A DNA stretch of 64,000 nt. Origin: Candidatus Magasanikiibacteriota bacterium (GTDB taxonomy: Bacteria; Patescibacteria; ABY1; Magasanikbacterales; 2-02-FULL-50-9b). Below are positions 1-7,029 of the stretch, piece after piece. Position numbers and translations under genes: made by a program. The notes below the pieces were generated by a model. The model ran no database searches. It saw nothing but the letters and a program-made list of their open reading frames with translations, and was not told where the DNA came from. How positions within the stretch are numbered: position 1 is the stretch's first letter; every line of letters begins with the position of its first letter. The stretch covers positions 89,262 through 153,261 of the forward strand of contig CAITMK010000012.1 in the NCBI GenBank assembly GCA_903893485.1. Direction: 5' to 3'.

Positions 1-71
1 TGGGCGCGCAAGGTTTTTTCCGTCAGCGCAAATTGCTGCGGAGACGGGATGGTATGGGTCGTTGTGCTCAT
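1..71 (-). CDS. 5' end of a GC-rich orphan gene (cut by window edge)
   Basis: Reading leftward from ATG at 71, 23 codons are open to the window edge (MSTTTHTIPSPQQFALTEKT...). CGGAGGA lies just before the ATG, and a promoter-like pair lies further upstream at 129-101. The arrangement matches the other GC-rich cassettes of this window. The product cannot be identified from so short a piece. The start is supported by the ribosome site. Confidence 0.6.
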   Translation of the reverse strand, partial: MSTTTHTIPSPQQFALTEKTLRA

Positions 72-100
72 GGGTTCCTCCGGGTTGAGAGCTTGGTAAT

Positions 101-129
101 AAGCTACCATAATTTTCGATATTTGTCAA
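101..129 (-). promoter_or_regulatory. sigma70-type promoter of the partial gene at 71
   Basis: On the minus strand TTGACA (129-124), a 17-base spacer and TAGCTT (106-101) are followed about 30 bases later by a GGAGGA ribosome site and ATG at 71. The -35 is perfect and the -10 is weak. Confidence 0.55.
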
Positions 130-164
130 GCATCTTAGAGTGTTGCTTGGACGATTGAATTGAT

Positions 165-208
165 AAAAAAATCCACCTGGAGCCTACGCGGATGCGTGGG
201 GCAGGTGG
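165..208 (-). terminator. Rho-independent terminator of the 229-903 gene
   Basis: On the minus strand a long GC-rich stem (CCACCTG...CAGGTGG with an inner CCCCACGC/GCGTAGG part) is followed by ATTTTTTTATC. It sits 20 bases past the stop of the upstream minus-strand gene. Confidence 0.85.
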
Positions 209-228
209 TGAGCGATAAGCGTCTTCGA

Positions 229-903
229 CTAGGTGTTCAACTTGTCGAAAAGCTGTTGCAGATGCTGGCCGTGATTGTGCTCGACGAACGTCGTCCAATT
301 CTTGAGGCGATCGACATTGCCGAGCGCGTAGTAATGGTTCGAACGAGTGAACACGGCATCTCCGTCTGTTTTGGTATTGCAGTGACCGAGGTGTGTTAAG
401 CTCACGATGTGTTCCATTGAGAGTTTAAACCGTCGAATTCTCGATAGTTCGCTGTTTGGATCGACCATTTCCGCGCTGCCATCTTCGTCAATCCTCAGCT
501 GGCCGCAACGAGGCTCCTCGGCAACGTGCAGCTTCAAGCTCCAGGGCGCGGCCTTGGGTAGTTCATAGGCCATCAAGATGTGGAGCGAAAGTTCGATCGA
601 GTCCCACAAATCACCAACTGAATGATTGCAGCGGATGAACAGTGCCTTGCTTGCAATCGCCGCGTCGAGATCACTCAGCAATTTGCTGAGGTCGGTCGCG
701 CGCTCACGATAGCCTTCGAACGAACGATGGTCGTCGAGCGTGTGCCACAGCAGCACTGCATCAAGCACCTTGTCGCCAGTCGTGGCGCCCATGAGCAGCT
801 TGTCGTGCAAACGCCGCCGCCGCTTGTACTGCCTCACGGCAGCCGAGCTCAGTCGCACTTCAACATTGCGGATCGTATTCAGAGAACGTTGCGTGATTGA
901 CAT
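229..903 (-). CDS. Orphan protein, 224 aa (GC-rich cassette)
   Basis: I do not recognise this protein. It appears soluble, with no signal peptide or membrane segment. An arginine/lysine-rich stretch lies near residues 20-30 (QYKRRRRLHDK), and the rest is a mix of helical and acidic segments. An ATG at 933 would add ten residues, but TGGAGGG lies a normal distance before the ATG at 903, so 903 is chosen. The gene has its own perfect-spacing promoter (960-932) and its own terminator (208-165), so it is a one-gene unit. Codons are G/C-ending, unlike adjacent tyrS, which suggests a different origin or a different expression regime. Confidence 0.75.
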   Translation of the reverse strand: MSITQRSLNTIRNVEVRLSSAAVRQYKRRRRLHDKLLMGATTGDKVLDAVLLWHTLDDHRSFEGYRERATDLSKLLSDLDAAIASKALFIRCNHSVGDLWDSIELSLHILMAYELPKAAPWSLKLHVAEEPRCGQLRIDEDGSAEMVDPNSELSRIRRFKLSMEHIVSLTHLGHCNTKTDGDAVFTRSNHYYALGNVDRLKNWTTFVEHNHGQHLQQLFDKLNT

Positions 904-931
904 TGCTTGGGCCCTCCATTGGCCTGGGAGC

Positions 932-960
932 ATTTAATCATGAGAGTGTGCGATTGTCAA
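932..960 (-). promoter_or_regulatory. Promoter of the 229-903 orphan gene
   Basis: TTGACA (960-955), a 17-base spacer and TTAAAT (937-932) on the minus strand place transcription start near 925, 22 bases before the chosen ATG. The -35 box is shared with the oppositely oriented tyrS promoter. Confidence 0.75.
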
Positions 961-982
961 TCCTCCCGCTTTCCGCTATTAT
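954..982 (+). promoter_or_regulatory. tyrS promoter, overlapping a divergent promoter
   Basis: TTGTCA (954-959), a 17-base spacer and TATTAT (977-982) lead to the tyrS ATG at 1004. The -35 hexamer lies on the same bases as the -35 of the minus-strand orphan, so two polymerases could not bind both at once. Confidence 0.7.
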
Positions 983-1003
983 GGCTTTATATCGAACGTT
1001 TTT

Positions 1004-2212
1004 ATGGCTCAAATCTCAACCGACAAGAAAAAAATTGCAGAATTGCTGGATCGTGGCGTTGCCGAAGTTATTGTGCGCGAGGATTTGGAAAAGAAATTGG
1101 CAAGCGGCCAGCAGCTGCGCGTGAAATTGGGTATTGATCCAACGTCGCCGAATTTGCATCTGGGTCGCTCGATTCCGCTGCTCAAGTTGCGCGACTTCCA
1201 GCAGCTCGGCCACAAAATTGTTTTTATTGTTGGTGATTTTACGGGCATTATTGGTGACACGTCGGACAAAGACGCGGAGCGCCCGATGCTGACCGAAGAA
1301 ACGATCGCGAAAAATTTGGAAACCTACGTGGCGCAGGCCGGCAAAATTATTAATTTGGACGAGGCGGAGATTCATTTTAATTCCGCATGGCTCGGCAAAC
1401 TCGGCTTCAAGGAAATCGGCGAGCTCGCAAACATTTTTAGTGTCGCGGAATTTGTGGCGCGCGAAAATATCGCCAAGCGCCTGGACACCGGCAAGCGCGT
1501 GAGCCTGCGCGAAATGCTGTACCCGCTCATGCAGGGGTACGATTCCGTTGCGGTGAAGGCAGACGTTGAGCTCGGCGGCACGGACCAGCGATTTAATGTT
1601 TTGGCGGGCCGCACCATTCAGCCGCACTACGGCCAGGCGGCGCAGAATATTGTTTTGAATCCGCTGATTAACGGGTTGGATGGGCGCAAGATGTCGAGCA
1701 GTTGGGGGAATGCGATTAATTTATTGGATGCGCCGGCGGATATGTACGGCAAAGTGATGTCGTTGCTCGACGAATTGGTTTTGGAATATTTTATGTGCGC
1801 GACGCGTGTGGAGATGGCGGAAATTACTGCGATGCAGGAGCAATTGGCTGGCGGCACAAATCCGCGTGATCTGAAAATGCGTTTGGGTCGCGAATTGGTA
1901 ACGATGTACCATGGTGCGGATGCTGCAGCGGCAGCCGAGGAACATTTTAAAACTGTGCACCAGCAAGGCGGCGTGCCGGAGGATATTCCAGAAATGAAAG
2001 TCGATTGGACGCAGGCGCCACTCGTGGATGTTTTAGTTGAATCAAAATTGTGTTCAAGCAAATCCGACGCCCGCCGCCAGATTACGGAAGGTGGTGTGAA
2101 GGTTGATGGCGTTGTGGTTGAGGATGTCGGGGCGATGGTTGATTTGAGTGGAAAGAGCGAAGGCGTTTTGGTGCAGAAGGGGAAGAGATGGTTTGTGAAA
2201 ATAGTGTCTTGA
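1004..2212 (+). CDS. tyrS: Tyrosyl-tRNA synthetase
   Basis: A class I aminoacyl-tRNA synthetase that charges tRNA-Tyr with tyrosine in the cytosol. The catalytic Rossmann domain carries the HIGH-type motif HLGR at residues 52-55 and KMSSS at 229-233 (GRKMSSSWGN). An S4 RNA-binding domain follows at about 340-400 (VLVESKLCSSKSDARRQI). The 402-residue length is normal for the bacterial S4-containing form. The ATG at 1004 opens the conserved N-terminus and follows the promoter at 954-982. No Shine-Dalgarno is evident. A small gene begins at or before its stop, so the AT-rich genes downstream may be read through from tyrS. Confidence 0.97.
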   Translation: MAQISTDKKKIAELLDRGVAEVIVREDLEKKLASGQQLRVKLGIDPTSPNLHLGRSIPLLKLRDFQQLGHKIVFIVGDFTGIIGDTSDKDAERPMLTEETIAKNLETYVAQAGKIINLDEAEIHFNSAWLGKLGFKEIGELANIFSVAEFVARENIAKRLDTGKRVSLREMLYPLMQGYDSVAVKADVELGGTDQRFNVLAGRTIQPHYGQAAQNIVLNPLINGLDGRKMSSSWGNAINLLDAPADMYGKVMSLLDELVLEYFMCATRVEMAEITAMQEQLAGGTNPRDLKMRLGRELVTMYHGADAAAAAEEHFKTVHQQGGVPEDIPEMKVDWTQAPLVDVLVESKLCSSKSDARRQITEGGVKVDGVVVEDVGAMVDLSGKSEGVLVQKGKRWFVKIVS

Positions 2213-2214
2213 AT

Positions 2215-2496
2215 ATGGCCTCCGAAGATTACGATAAAGCAAAACAAATCGTCAAAGATTATACACTTGGAAAAGTCAGTGGAGAAGATAATAAATTACG
2301 AGCAGCTTGCGCCTTGTTAGAATCTGAAACTTTTACTCTGATTGAGAAAGCGATTAGAGATGGGATTGATTCGAATGAATTGCTCGCCAAGTCTAACCAG
2401 GTATATTCCGACAGAATGCGTACATTAACATTTGCGCTTGTCCTGATCGGAGCTATACAAATCATAGTTTCCGTTACCGGATTATTTTTAAAATAG
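2215..2496 (+). CDS. Small single-pass membrane protein, unknown
   Basis: 93 residues from ATG 2215, two bases after the tyrS stop. A GTG-like extension to 2188 would overlap tyrS and is not preferred. The soluble N-terminal part is helical and charged. The C-terminus (about residues 70-93, LTFALVLIGAIQIIVSVTGLF) is one transmembrane segment, so it is probably a tail-anchored protein. No family is recognised. Codon use is markedly AT-rich (ATA, AGA, TTA) compared with tyrS, and the same holds for the next two genes at 3-12 base spacing. The three look like one transferred unit. Confidence 0.6.
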   Translation: MASEDYDKAKQIVKDYTLGKVSGEDNKLRAACALLESETFTLIEKAIRDGIDSNELLAKSNQVYSDRMRTLTFALVLIGAIQIIVSVTGLFLK

Positions 2497-2499
2497 AGT

Positions 2500-3330
2500 A
2501 TGTACTTAATTCTTCTCGCAATCAGTTTTGTTTTAGCTCAGGTTATAGCTCGCGGACTTTTTGATAGAAATTGGAGAGTAAAAGCACAGGAAAATGTCGA
2601 TAGCATTAAAAATGAAAAAATATTTTGGTACCTGATGAGTCAGAAAGTAAATGCGGAAAAAGTTTTTTCTGCTTATTTGAGGACGAGAAATCAAAAAGAC
2701 ACTATTAGGGTTGGCGATTGTGTAATGGACGAATCTTCCGATAAAAATAATTTAAGAGCAAATGATCTTGATATAAGCACAATCATCGAGGGTGATAATA
2801 TCTGGGTGATCAATTCTGAATTGAATCCAAAAATAGAGCAGAAAGAAAAAACTATCGATGATTTGTTGACTGAAAACAGAGTCCTTTTTTCAGAGGAAGA
2901 AATTCGCAAAAGTTTCAAGGTATATTTTGATGAGCATTTTTGGAACATTGATGAAGTACAAAAAAACTATAATCAATTCATGATCAATCATCTCGATGCG
3001 CTTATAAAATGTGACAAGACGGGTTTGGGGATTTGGAAAGTTTTAAAGGATTTTTCAGTTAACGAGCACAAATTTGAATTCGATCGTTGGGGTGAAAAAC
3101 ATATTGAATTTCTTGATTCTTTAAAATTGCTCCAAAATGATATAAAAAGTTTCGTGATATTTTTTATTTGTGAAAAAATTGAAAATCCTAAGACCCTAAA
3201 GAAGGTGCTTACAGAATGGCAGCAGTTACAAATGCTTAGATGGTGTGTGGTGGATTTTAGCTTGTGGGAAATTGGGAAGAATAAAATTCAGACAAGTGTG
3301 TGGCGGCTTACGACCTCTTTGTTTTTATAA
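2500..3330 (+). CDS. Membrane-anchored protein of unknown function, 276 aa
   Basis: An N-terminal hydrophobic segment (residues 1-20, MYLILLAISFVLAQVIARGL) looks like an uncleaved anchor, followed by a charged, lysine-rich soluble domain of about 250 residues. No catalytic motif is apparent. It begins three bases after the preceding small membrane protein and ends 12 bases before the protease ORF, so the three are probably co-transcribed. Its AT-rich codons contrast with flanking tyrS and the cupin gene. Function unknown; a partner or regulator of the neighbouring protease is only a guess from context. Confidence 0.65.
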   Translation: MYLILLAISFVLAQVIARGLFDRNWRVKAQENVDSIKNEKIFWYLMSQKVNAEKVFSAYLRTRNQKDTIRVGDCVMDESSDKNNLRANDLDISTIIEGDNIWVINSELNPKIEQKEKTIDDLLTENRVLFSEEEIRKSFKVYFDEHFWNIDEVQKNYNQFMINHLDALIKCDKTGLGIWKVLKDFSVNEHKFEFDRWGEKHIEFLDSLKLLQNDIKSFVIFFICEKIENPKTLKKVLTEWQQLQMLRWCVVDFSLWEIGKNKIQTSVWRLTTSLFL

Positions 3331-3342
3331 ATTTAACTAAAT

Positions 3343-4198
3343 ATGGAGCCAAACACCTTTCTGAAACAACTCTTGTTTTCTACTGTTCGCATAGAGGCGG
3401 ATACTGATGACGCTGGAAAGAAAAGTGTTGGAACCGGTTTTCTTGTGGCAAAAAAGATAAGCGATTCCGAACAGCAAATTTTTCTCATAACCAATAAACA
3501 TGTCATTGCAAGAGCAGATGAGGTTGGAAAAATTATAGGCAAATTTGGTAAGGCACGTTTTTCATTTGTAAAAAGTGAAAAATAATAGCCCGAAATTAGG
3601 TAATTCAGTTGTAATAAATGTCGATGCTTTAACGGATATGTTTTTCCAGCATCCGGATGAAAATGTTGATCTGGCGATATGCAATATTTCTGAGTTATAC
3701 AACCAATTAAATCAAGGTAAACAAAATATTTTTATCAGAACTATTCCTATCGAAATGATTCCAGCGGAAAATGAAAATTTTGATGCCATTGAAGACGTTT
3801 TGTTCGTTGGCTATCCAAACGGAATCTTTGATCAGAAAAATCATTTGCCAGTTATGAGACGAGGGATTACTGCCTCTGCGTATGATGTTGATTTTAATGG
3901 CGGTAAAAAATTTCTTATTGATGCGCAGGTTTTTCCTGGTTCAAGCGGAAGTCCTGTTTTTATCAAAGAGCAAAATTTAAGAAATGGTACATTAAAACTT
4001 GGTGTAGAAAGATATTTTTTTGTTGGCGTCATTTCAAAGGTATTTCATAGGATTGAAACCGGTGATCTGGTTGAATCAACCGTCCCCACAAGTTTTGTGG
4101 CTAATAGTTTTTCGATCAAACAGATGATTGGACTGGGTATTTGCGAAAAATCAAATCAAATTTTTGAGCTAATCGAACTCATAAATAGAGTCAGCTAA
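3343..4198 (+). pseudogene. Trypsin-like serine protease split by a +1 frameshift
   Basis: Two ORFs in different frames (3343-3585 and 3575-4198) together make one trypsin-fold peptidase of about 284 residues. The first supplies GTGFLV and the catalytic histidine in TNKHVIA (H53). The second supplies the aspartate in NVDLAI and the serine in PGSSGSPVF. Removing one A from the A5 run at about 3578-3583 fuses them smoothly (...KSENNSPKLGN...). No signal peptide is visible, so the intact product would be cytosolic. The break may be real inactivation, a homopolymer error or a programmed shift. Without the second ORF the product lacks two of its three catalytic residues. Confidence 0.75.
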
Positions 4199-4230
4199 TT
4201 CTTGCTTGTCGTGACTAAAGTAATAGGTTT

Positions 4231-4698
4231 ATGCTCGCCTCATTTCTCCAATCCCTCACCACCTCCATCCTCGCGCTCTTCCGCCAAGACGCGAATTTTA
4301 AAAACACCCTTCCGCTCCACGATTATCACGGGTTTCAAAAAGCGCGCATTCCATCTGCGACGCTCGCTGCAATCGCTGCGGCGCACACTGTGAATCCCGA
4401 CGAGCTCCAGGCCGAATGGGTTGTGGTGACGCAGGATTTGTTGAGCGAAATTCATTGCCACCTGCGCTCGCGCGCGTATTGCATCGTGATGGGCGCGGCC
4501 GAGCATGTGCCGGACCCGGCGCGCGCGTTTGTGTTTTTGCATGATGCGTGGATGCCCGTCGTGGCCGGCCAAACCATCGACATCCCGCCCGGCGCTGCGC
4601 ACGGCTTCACCATCCACCCTGGCGGCACGCTCCACTTTTTGTCCGTCCAAACTCCGCCTATCGAAAGCGCGGCAGGGGATGATTATGAAAAAGTGTGA
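4231..4698 (+). CDS. Cupin-fold protein
   Basis: 155 residues. The second half matches a cupin beta-barrel: HCHLRSRAYCIVMG (histidines that could bind metal), then VVAGQTIDIPPGAAHGFTIH with the typical G-x-P-x-G-x-x-H turn, then LHFLSVQTPPI. Cupins of this kind are sugar isomerases, dioxygenases or simple sensors; the substrate cannot be told here. The first 40 residues are an unassigned helical extension. Codon use returns to the GC-rich side after the AT-rich group upstream. The ATG at 4231 gives the longest conserved-looking protein; ATG 4505 in another frame is a shadow. Confidence 0.7.
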   Translation: MLASFLQSLTTSILALFRQDANFKNTLPLHDYHGFQKARIPSATLAAIAAAHTVNPDELQAEWVVVTQDLLSEIHCHLRSRAYCIVMGAAEHVPDPARAFVFLHDAWMPVVAGQTIDIPPGAAHGFTIHPGGTLHFLSVQTPPIESAAGDDYEKV

Positions 4699-4725
4699 TA
4701 TTCTATACGTAGTTAATTTTAGAAT

Positions 4726-5091
4726 ATGCCAGATCCGAAATTTCCAAACCCAACCGAGCGCATACCTCTCAGTAAAGAAGACGAAAGAGGTTTGTCCGTT
4801 GCCAAGCGAGTTCTCGAAACGCTCATGACCGCCTCCGATGAACTGCCGGAGGAATTTATTGTAAATCATGGCGACTACAAATTTAGAGGCACGTGGTTTC
4901 AAGGCGCGTTTTCGGCTTGCGCCTCGGTTGCAGAAATTTTAAACGATGAAGATTTTGAAAAAGAAGTTCAAGCGGCTATAACAAAACGAAGAGCAAAATC
5001 AGATACCGATCGCACCACGCGGCAGGAAATTATCGATGCTGAAGATTTAGTTAATCGTGCGCTGAAGAAAATTGAAAAAGCACTTGGATAA
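4726..5091 (+). CDS. Small soluble hypothetical protein, 121 aa
   Basis: Not recognised. The protein is charged and predicted mainly helical, with no signal or membrane segment. The central part (FIVNHGDYKFRGTWFQGAFSACASVAEIL) looks like a compact fold, and the C-terminus is a lysine/glutamate-rich helix (NRALKKIEKALG). Its codons resemble the core genes. It ends 14 bases before the DUF3592-like gene and could be co-transcribed, although a TATAAT lies between them. Confidence 0.65.
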   Translation: MPDPKFPNPTERIPLSKEDERGLSVAKRVLETLMTASDELPEEFIVNHGDYKFRGTWFQGAFSACASVAEILNDEDFEKEVQAAITKRRAKSDTDRTTRQEIIDAEDLVNRALKKIEKALG

Positions 5092-5105
5092 GTTTTTATA
5101 ATCAT

Positions 5106-5612
5106 ATGATGACCCCGGCACGCCTTGCGACGCAAAAAATAATTGTACTCACACTGCTTTATGCTTTTTTAGTCGTCGGTATTGTAGGGCTCGCACGCGC
5201 AGTATACGATAGTCATGCGCAGTATCGTACGGAATGGATCGCGGACCGTGCAACAGTTACTTCACTTTCGGTGCGGACCATTTCTTCGGGGGACCGCGCA
5301 GGTAGAACTCCGGATCTTGTTGCGGATGTTATCTATTCATATATTGTCGGCGACGTAGCACTCGAAGGTGCTGCTACTGATGAAACATTGTTATCTGACA
5401 CTTCAAATAATGAAAAATATGTACGCGACAAATATGTAACAGGCGCGAAAATCACCATTTTTTATGCGGCTAATGATTTCAAAAAAACAACACTTGAATC
5501 GCCAGATCAATTGCGTTCAGATTTTATAATGTACACGACGCTTCTCGGTGTAATGTGTCTGATTTTAATAGTAGCGATCTGTATTCACGTGCGCCGATGC
5601 CGGCACCCTTGA
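5106..5612 (+). CDS. DUF3592-like membrane protein (first paralogue)
   Basis: 168 residues with two membrane segments (about 12-33 and 140-162) bracketing an extracytoplasmic beta-rich domain. That domain has the features of DUF3592: W-x-x-D-R-A-T-V-T-S near the start and GAKITIFYAANDF near the end. A second copy of the same design lies at 6478-6993. TATAAT at 5097-5102 is so close that transcription would begin at or after this ATG, making the second ATG (5109) an equally good start on a leaderless message. Function unknown; it may be an envelope component. Confidence 0.7.
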   Translation: MMTPARLATQKIIVLTLLYAFLVVGIVGLARAVYDSHAQYRTEWIADRATVTSLSVRTISSGDRAGRTPDLVADVIYSYIVGDVALEGAATDETLLSDTSNNEKYVRDKYVTGAKITIFYAANDFKKTTLESPDQLRSDFIMYTTLLGVMCLILIVAICIHVRRCRHP

Positions 5613-5637
5613 CATTTTCGAAAAAAACTGCTATCTT
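5609..5637 (+). promoter_or_regulatory. Promoter of the 5799 cassette, with a long structured leader
   Basis: TTGACA (5609-5614), a 17-base spacer and TATCTT (5632-5637). The leader to the ATG at 5799 is about 155 bases. It contains a tiny ORF with its own GGAGGGAG site (ATG AAT AGT TCC TAG at 5678-5692), a perfect GTGACAC/GTGTCAC hairpin at 5735-5749 and a GTGGC/GCCAC hairpin at 5762-5776. Confidence 0.8.
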
Positions 5638-5798
5638 TTTATACAATCTGGCCAAACCGTGCTGGAGGGAGATGTCCATGAATAGTTCCTAGTAGTATTC
5701 ATCTTTTGCCTACCAAGGCTACAGATAAAAATGCGTGACACGGTGTCACTCTGACCGCTCTGTGGCCACAAGCCACAAGCGTAAATCGGAGGAACATC

Positions 5799-6392
5799 AT
5801 GTACCACGAAGAATCCAAGAATCTGCGCAAGTTCGCATACTGCACGCACACCGTGTTGGCTGCGAAACTACGCGAGGCAGCAGAGCAGAAGTTGTCGGAG
5901 GGGCGCGAACTCTTCCGTATCAATTTGAAGCTCGAGGTGACCACGAGCGTCGACAAGCTGATCGGTCTGCGGCGCGAGCTGCAAGCCTACGAAGCTGAAT
6001 TCGACGGTCGCGAGCGACATTGGCTGCGCACCACAGAGCGTGCGCAACAACTCAAGGCAGCGATTTCCGACGAGTCGGAGTCGCTGACCGTGCAGGAGTT
6101 GGATGCGATGAGTGATTGGTGCAAGGCCGGCGTTTTTGCGGCCGAGCAATTCTTGCGACCCTTCCGCGCGGCCAAGGCCGAGCGTGAGCGGATCGCAGCA
6201 GAGAAAGAAAAGGAGTGCGTCACTGCACGCGAGGCCGCGCGCCTGAAAGATGAACCCGGCCGTCACGCGCGCCGTGAATTCCAAGAGCAGCGGCTGCGCG
6301 AAAAGCAAGCGCAGCGTTTCGTGCACGAGTACCAGAGTCGTCCGCGGCGCTGGTACAAAGAGCAGAAGAAGTTGAAGCAGCAAACGCGCTGA
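5799..6392 (+). CDS. Orphan coiled-coil-like protein, 197 aa (GC-rich cassette)
   Basis: Not recognised. The protein is soluble, very rich in Arg, Glu, Lys, Ala and Gln, and nearly all helical by composition. Residues 125-197 (AAKAERERIAAEKEKE and onward) have the heptad-friendly character of a long coiled coil with a basic tail (RPRRWYKEQKKLKQQ). The start is set by CGGAGGA ten bases before ATG 5799. The gene has its own promoter (5609-5637) and terminator (6411-6455). Lysine is mostly AAG and phenylalanine mostly TTC, opposite to the core genes. It sits between two DUF3592-like paralogues. Confidence 0.75.
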   Translation: MYHEESKNLRKFAYCTHTVLAAKLREAAEQKLSEGRELFRINLKLEVTTSVDKLIGLRRELQAYEAEFDGRERHWLRTTERAQQLKAAISDESESLTVQELDAMSDWCKAGVFAAEQFLRPFRAAKAERERIAAEKEKECVTAREAARLKDEPGRHARREFQEQRLREKQAQRFVHEYQSRPRRWYKEQKKLKQQTR

Positions 6393-6410
6393 GCGCAATT
6401 GCGGTGAACG

Positions 6411-6455
6411 GCCGTTCGATTCCTTTCGCGGGGAGTCGAACGGTCTATTTTTTAT
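6411..6455 (+). terminator. Rho-independent terminator of the 5799 gene
   Basis: GCCGTTCGA / TCGAACGGT with an additional inner TTCC/GGGGA pairing, followed by TATTTTTTATT. It lies 18 bases past the stop. Confidence 0.88.
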
Positions 6456-6460
6456 TTGAA

Positions 6461-6469
6461 TGATATAAT
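6461..6469 (+). promoter_or_regulatory. Extended -10 promoter of the 6478 gene
   Basis: TGATATAAT (extended -10) ends 8 bases before ATG 6478. No matching -35 is visible. Transcription would start at or next to the ATG, so the message would be leaderless. Confidence 0.6.
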
Positions 6470-6477
6470 AAAAACCT

Positions 6478-6993
6478 ATGATTGTTAACGCATCTATTGA
6501 TCCAAAAAAAGCGACCTTTAGACATTATGCAGTTACATACGCAATGTCACTCATAACGATAGCAGCTTTTGGTTTACTGAGTTTGGATAGTTACGCGCAA
6601 TATCACATGCAATGGAATTCAGCGACGGCCACAGTTACCGATGTACAGGTAGATTCAGCACATAATCGGGGCGATGTGTTGGTGAGTTTGGAATACACGT
6701 ATGCAGTAAATGGCGTTTCGTATGATAGTCAATCAACAAAAGTTGTGCATATTCCGAGTACACTTGAAAATAGAAATTTGTTAGCGGCGCAGTATGCATC
6801 AGGAACAAAGATTAATATTTTTTATGAGGTCAAAACCCCGGATAAAACCATGGTAACTGAGCCTGATAAATCCCCCATCAATTTTATTGGTGAGTTAATC
6901 GCAACAATAGCTATGTCATGCCTACTTATTTTTGCGATATATACTAATATTGTGATAGTTCTGCAAAAGAAAAAGTTAGGTGGTAAAACATAA
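6478..6993 (+). CDS. DUF3592-like membrane protein (second paralogue)
   Basis: 171 residues with membrane segments at about 17-38 and 138-160 and an external domain between them. It parallels 5106-5612: QYHMQWNSATATVTDV matches QYRTEWIADRATVTSL, and SGTKINIFYEVKTPDKT matches TGAKITIFYAANDFKKT. Together they form a diverged tandem pair interrupted by the 5799 cassette. No ribosome site is present; the start is fixed by the extended -10 eight bases upstream. Role unknown, probably at the cell envelope. Confidence 0.72.
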   Translation: MIVNASIDPKKATFRHYAVTYAMSLITIAAFGLLSLDSYAQYHMQWNSATATVTDVQVDSAHNRGDVLVSLEYTYAVNGVSYDSQSTKVVHIPSTLENRNLLAAQYASGTKINIFYEVKTPDKTMVTEPDKSPINFIGELIATIAMSCLLIFAIYTNIVIVLQKKKLGGKT

Positions 6994-7011
6994 CTAATGC
7001 CTGTTAGTTCA

Positions 7012-7020
7012 TGTTATAAT
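7012..7020 (+). promoter_or_regulatory. Extended -10 promoter of the 7030 gene
   Basis: TGTTATAAT, perfect for an extended -10, with ATG 7030 nine bases further on and no Shine-Dalgarno. Confidence 0.6.
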
Positions 7021-7029
7021 ATTTAGTAC

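Noticed and set aside
4240..4902. Minus-strand 220-codon ORF across the cupin and the next gene
   Set aside because: It spans two plus-strand genes that make better sense, and there is no initiation signal.
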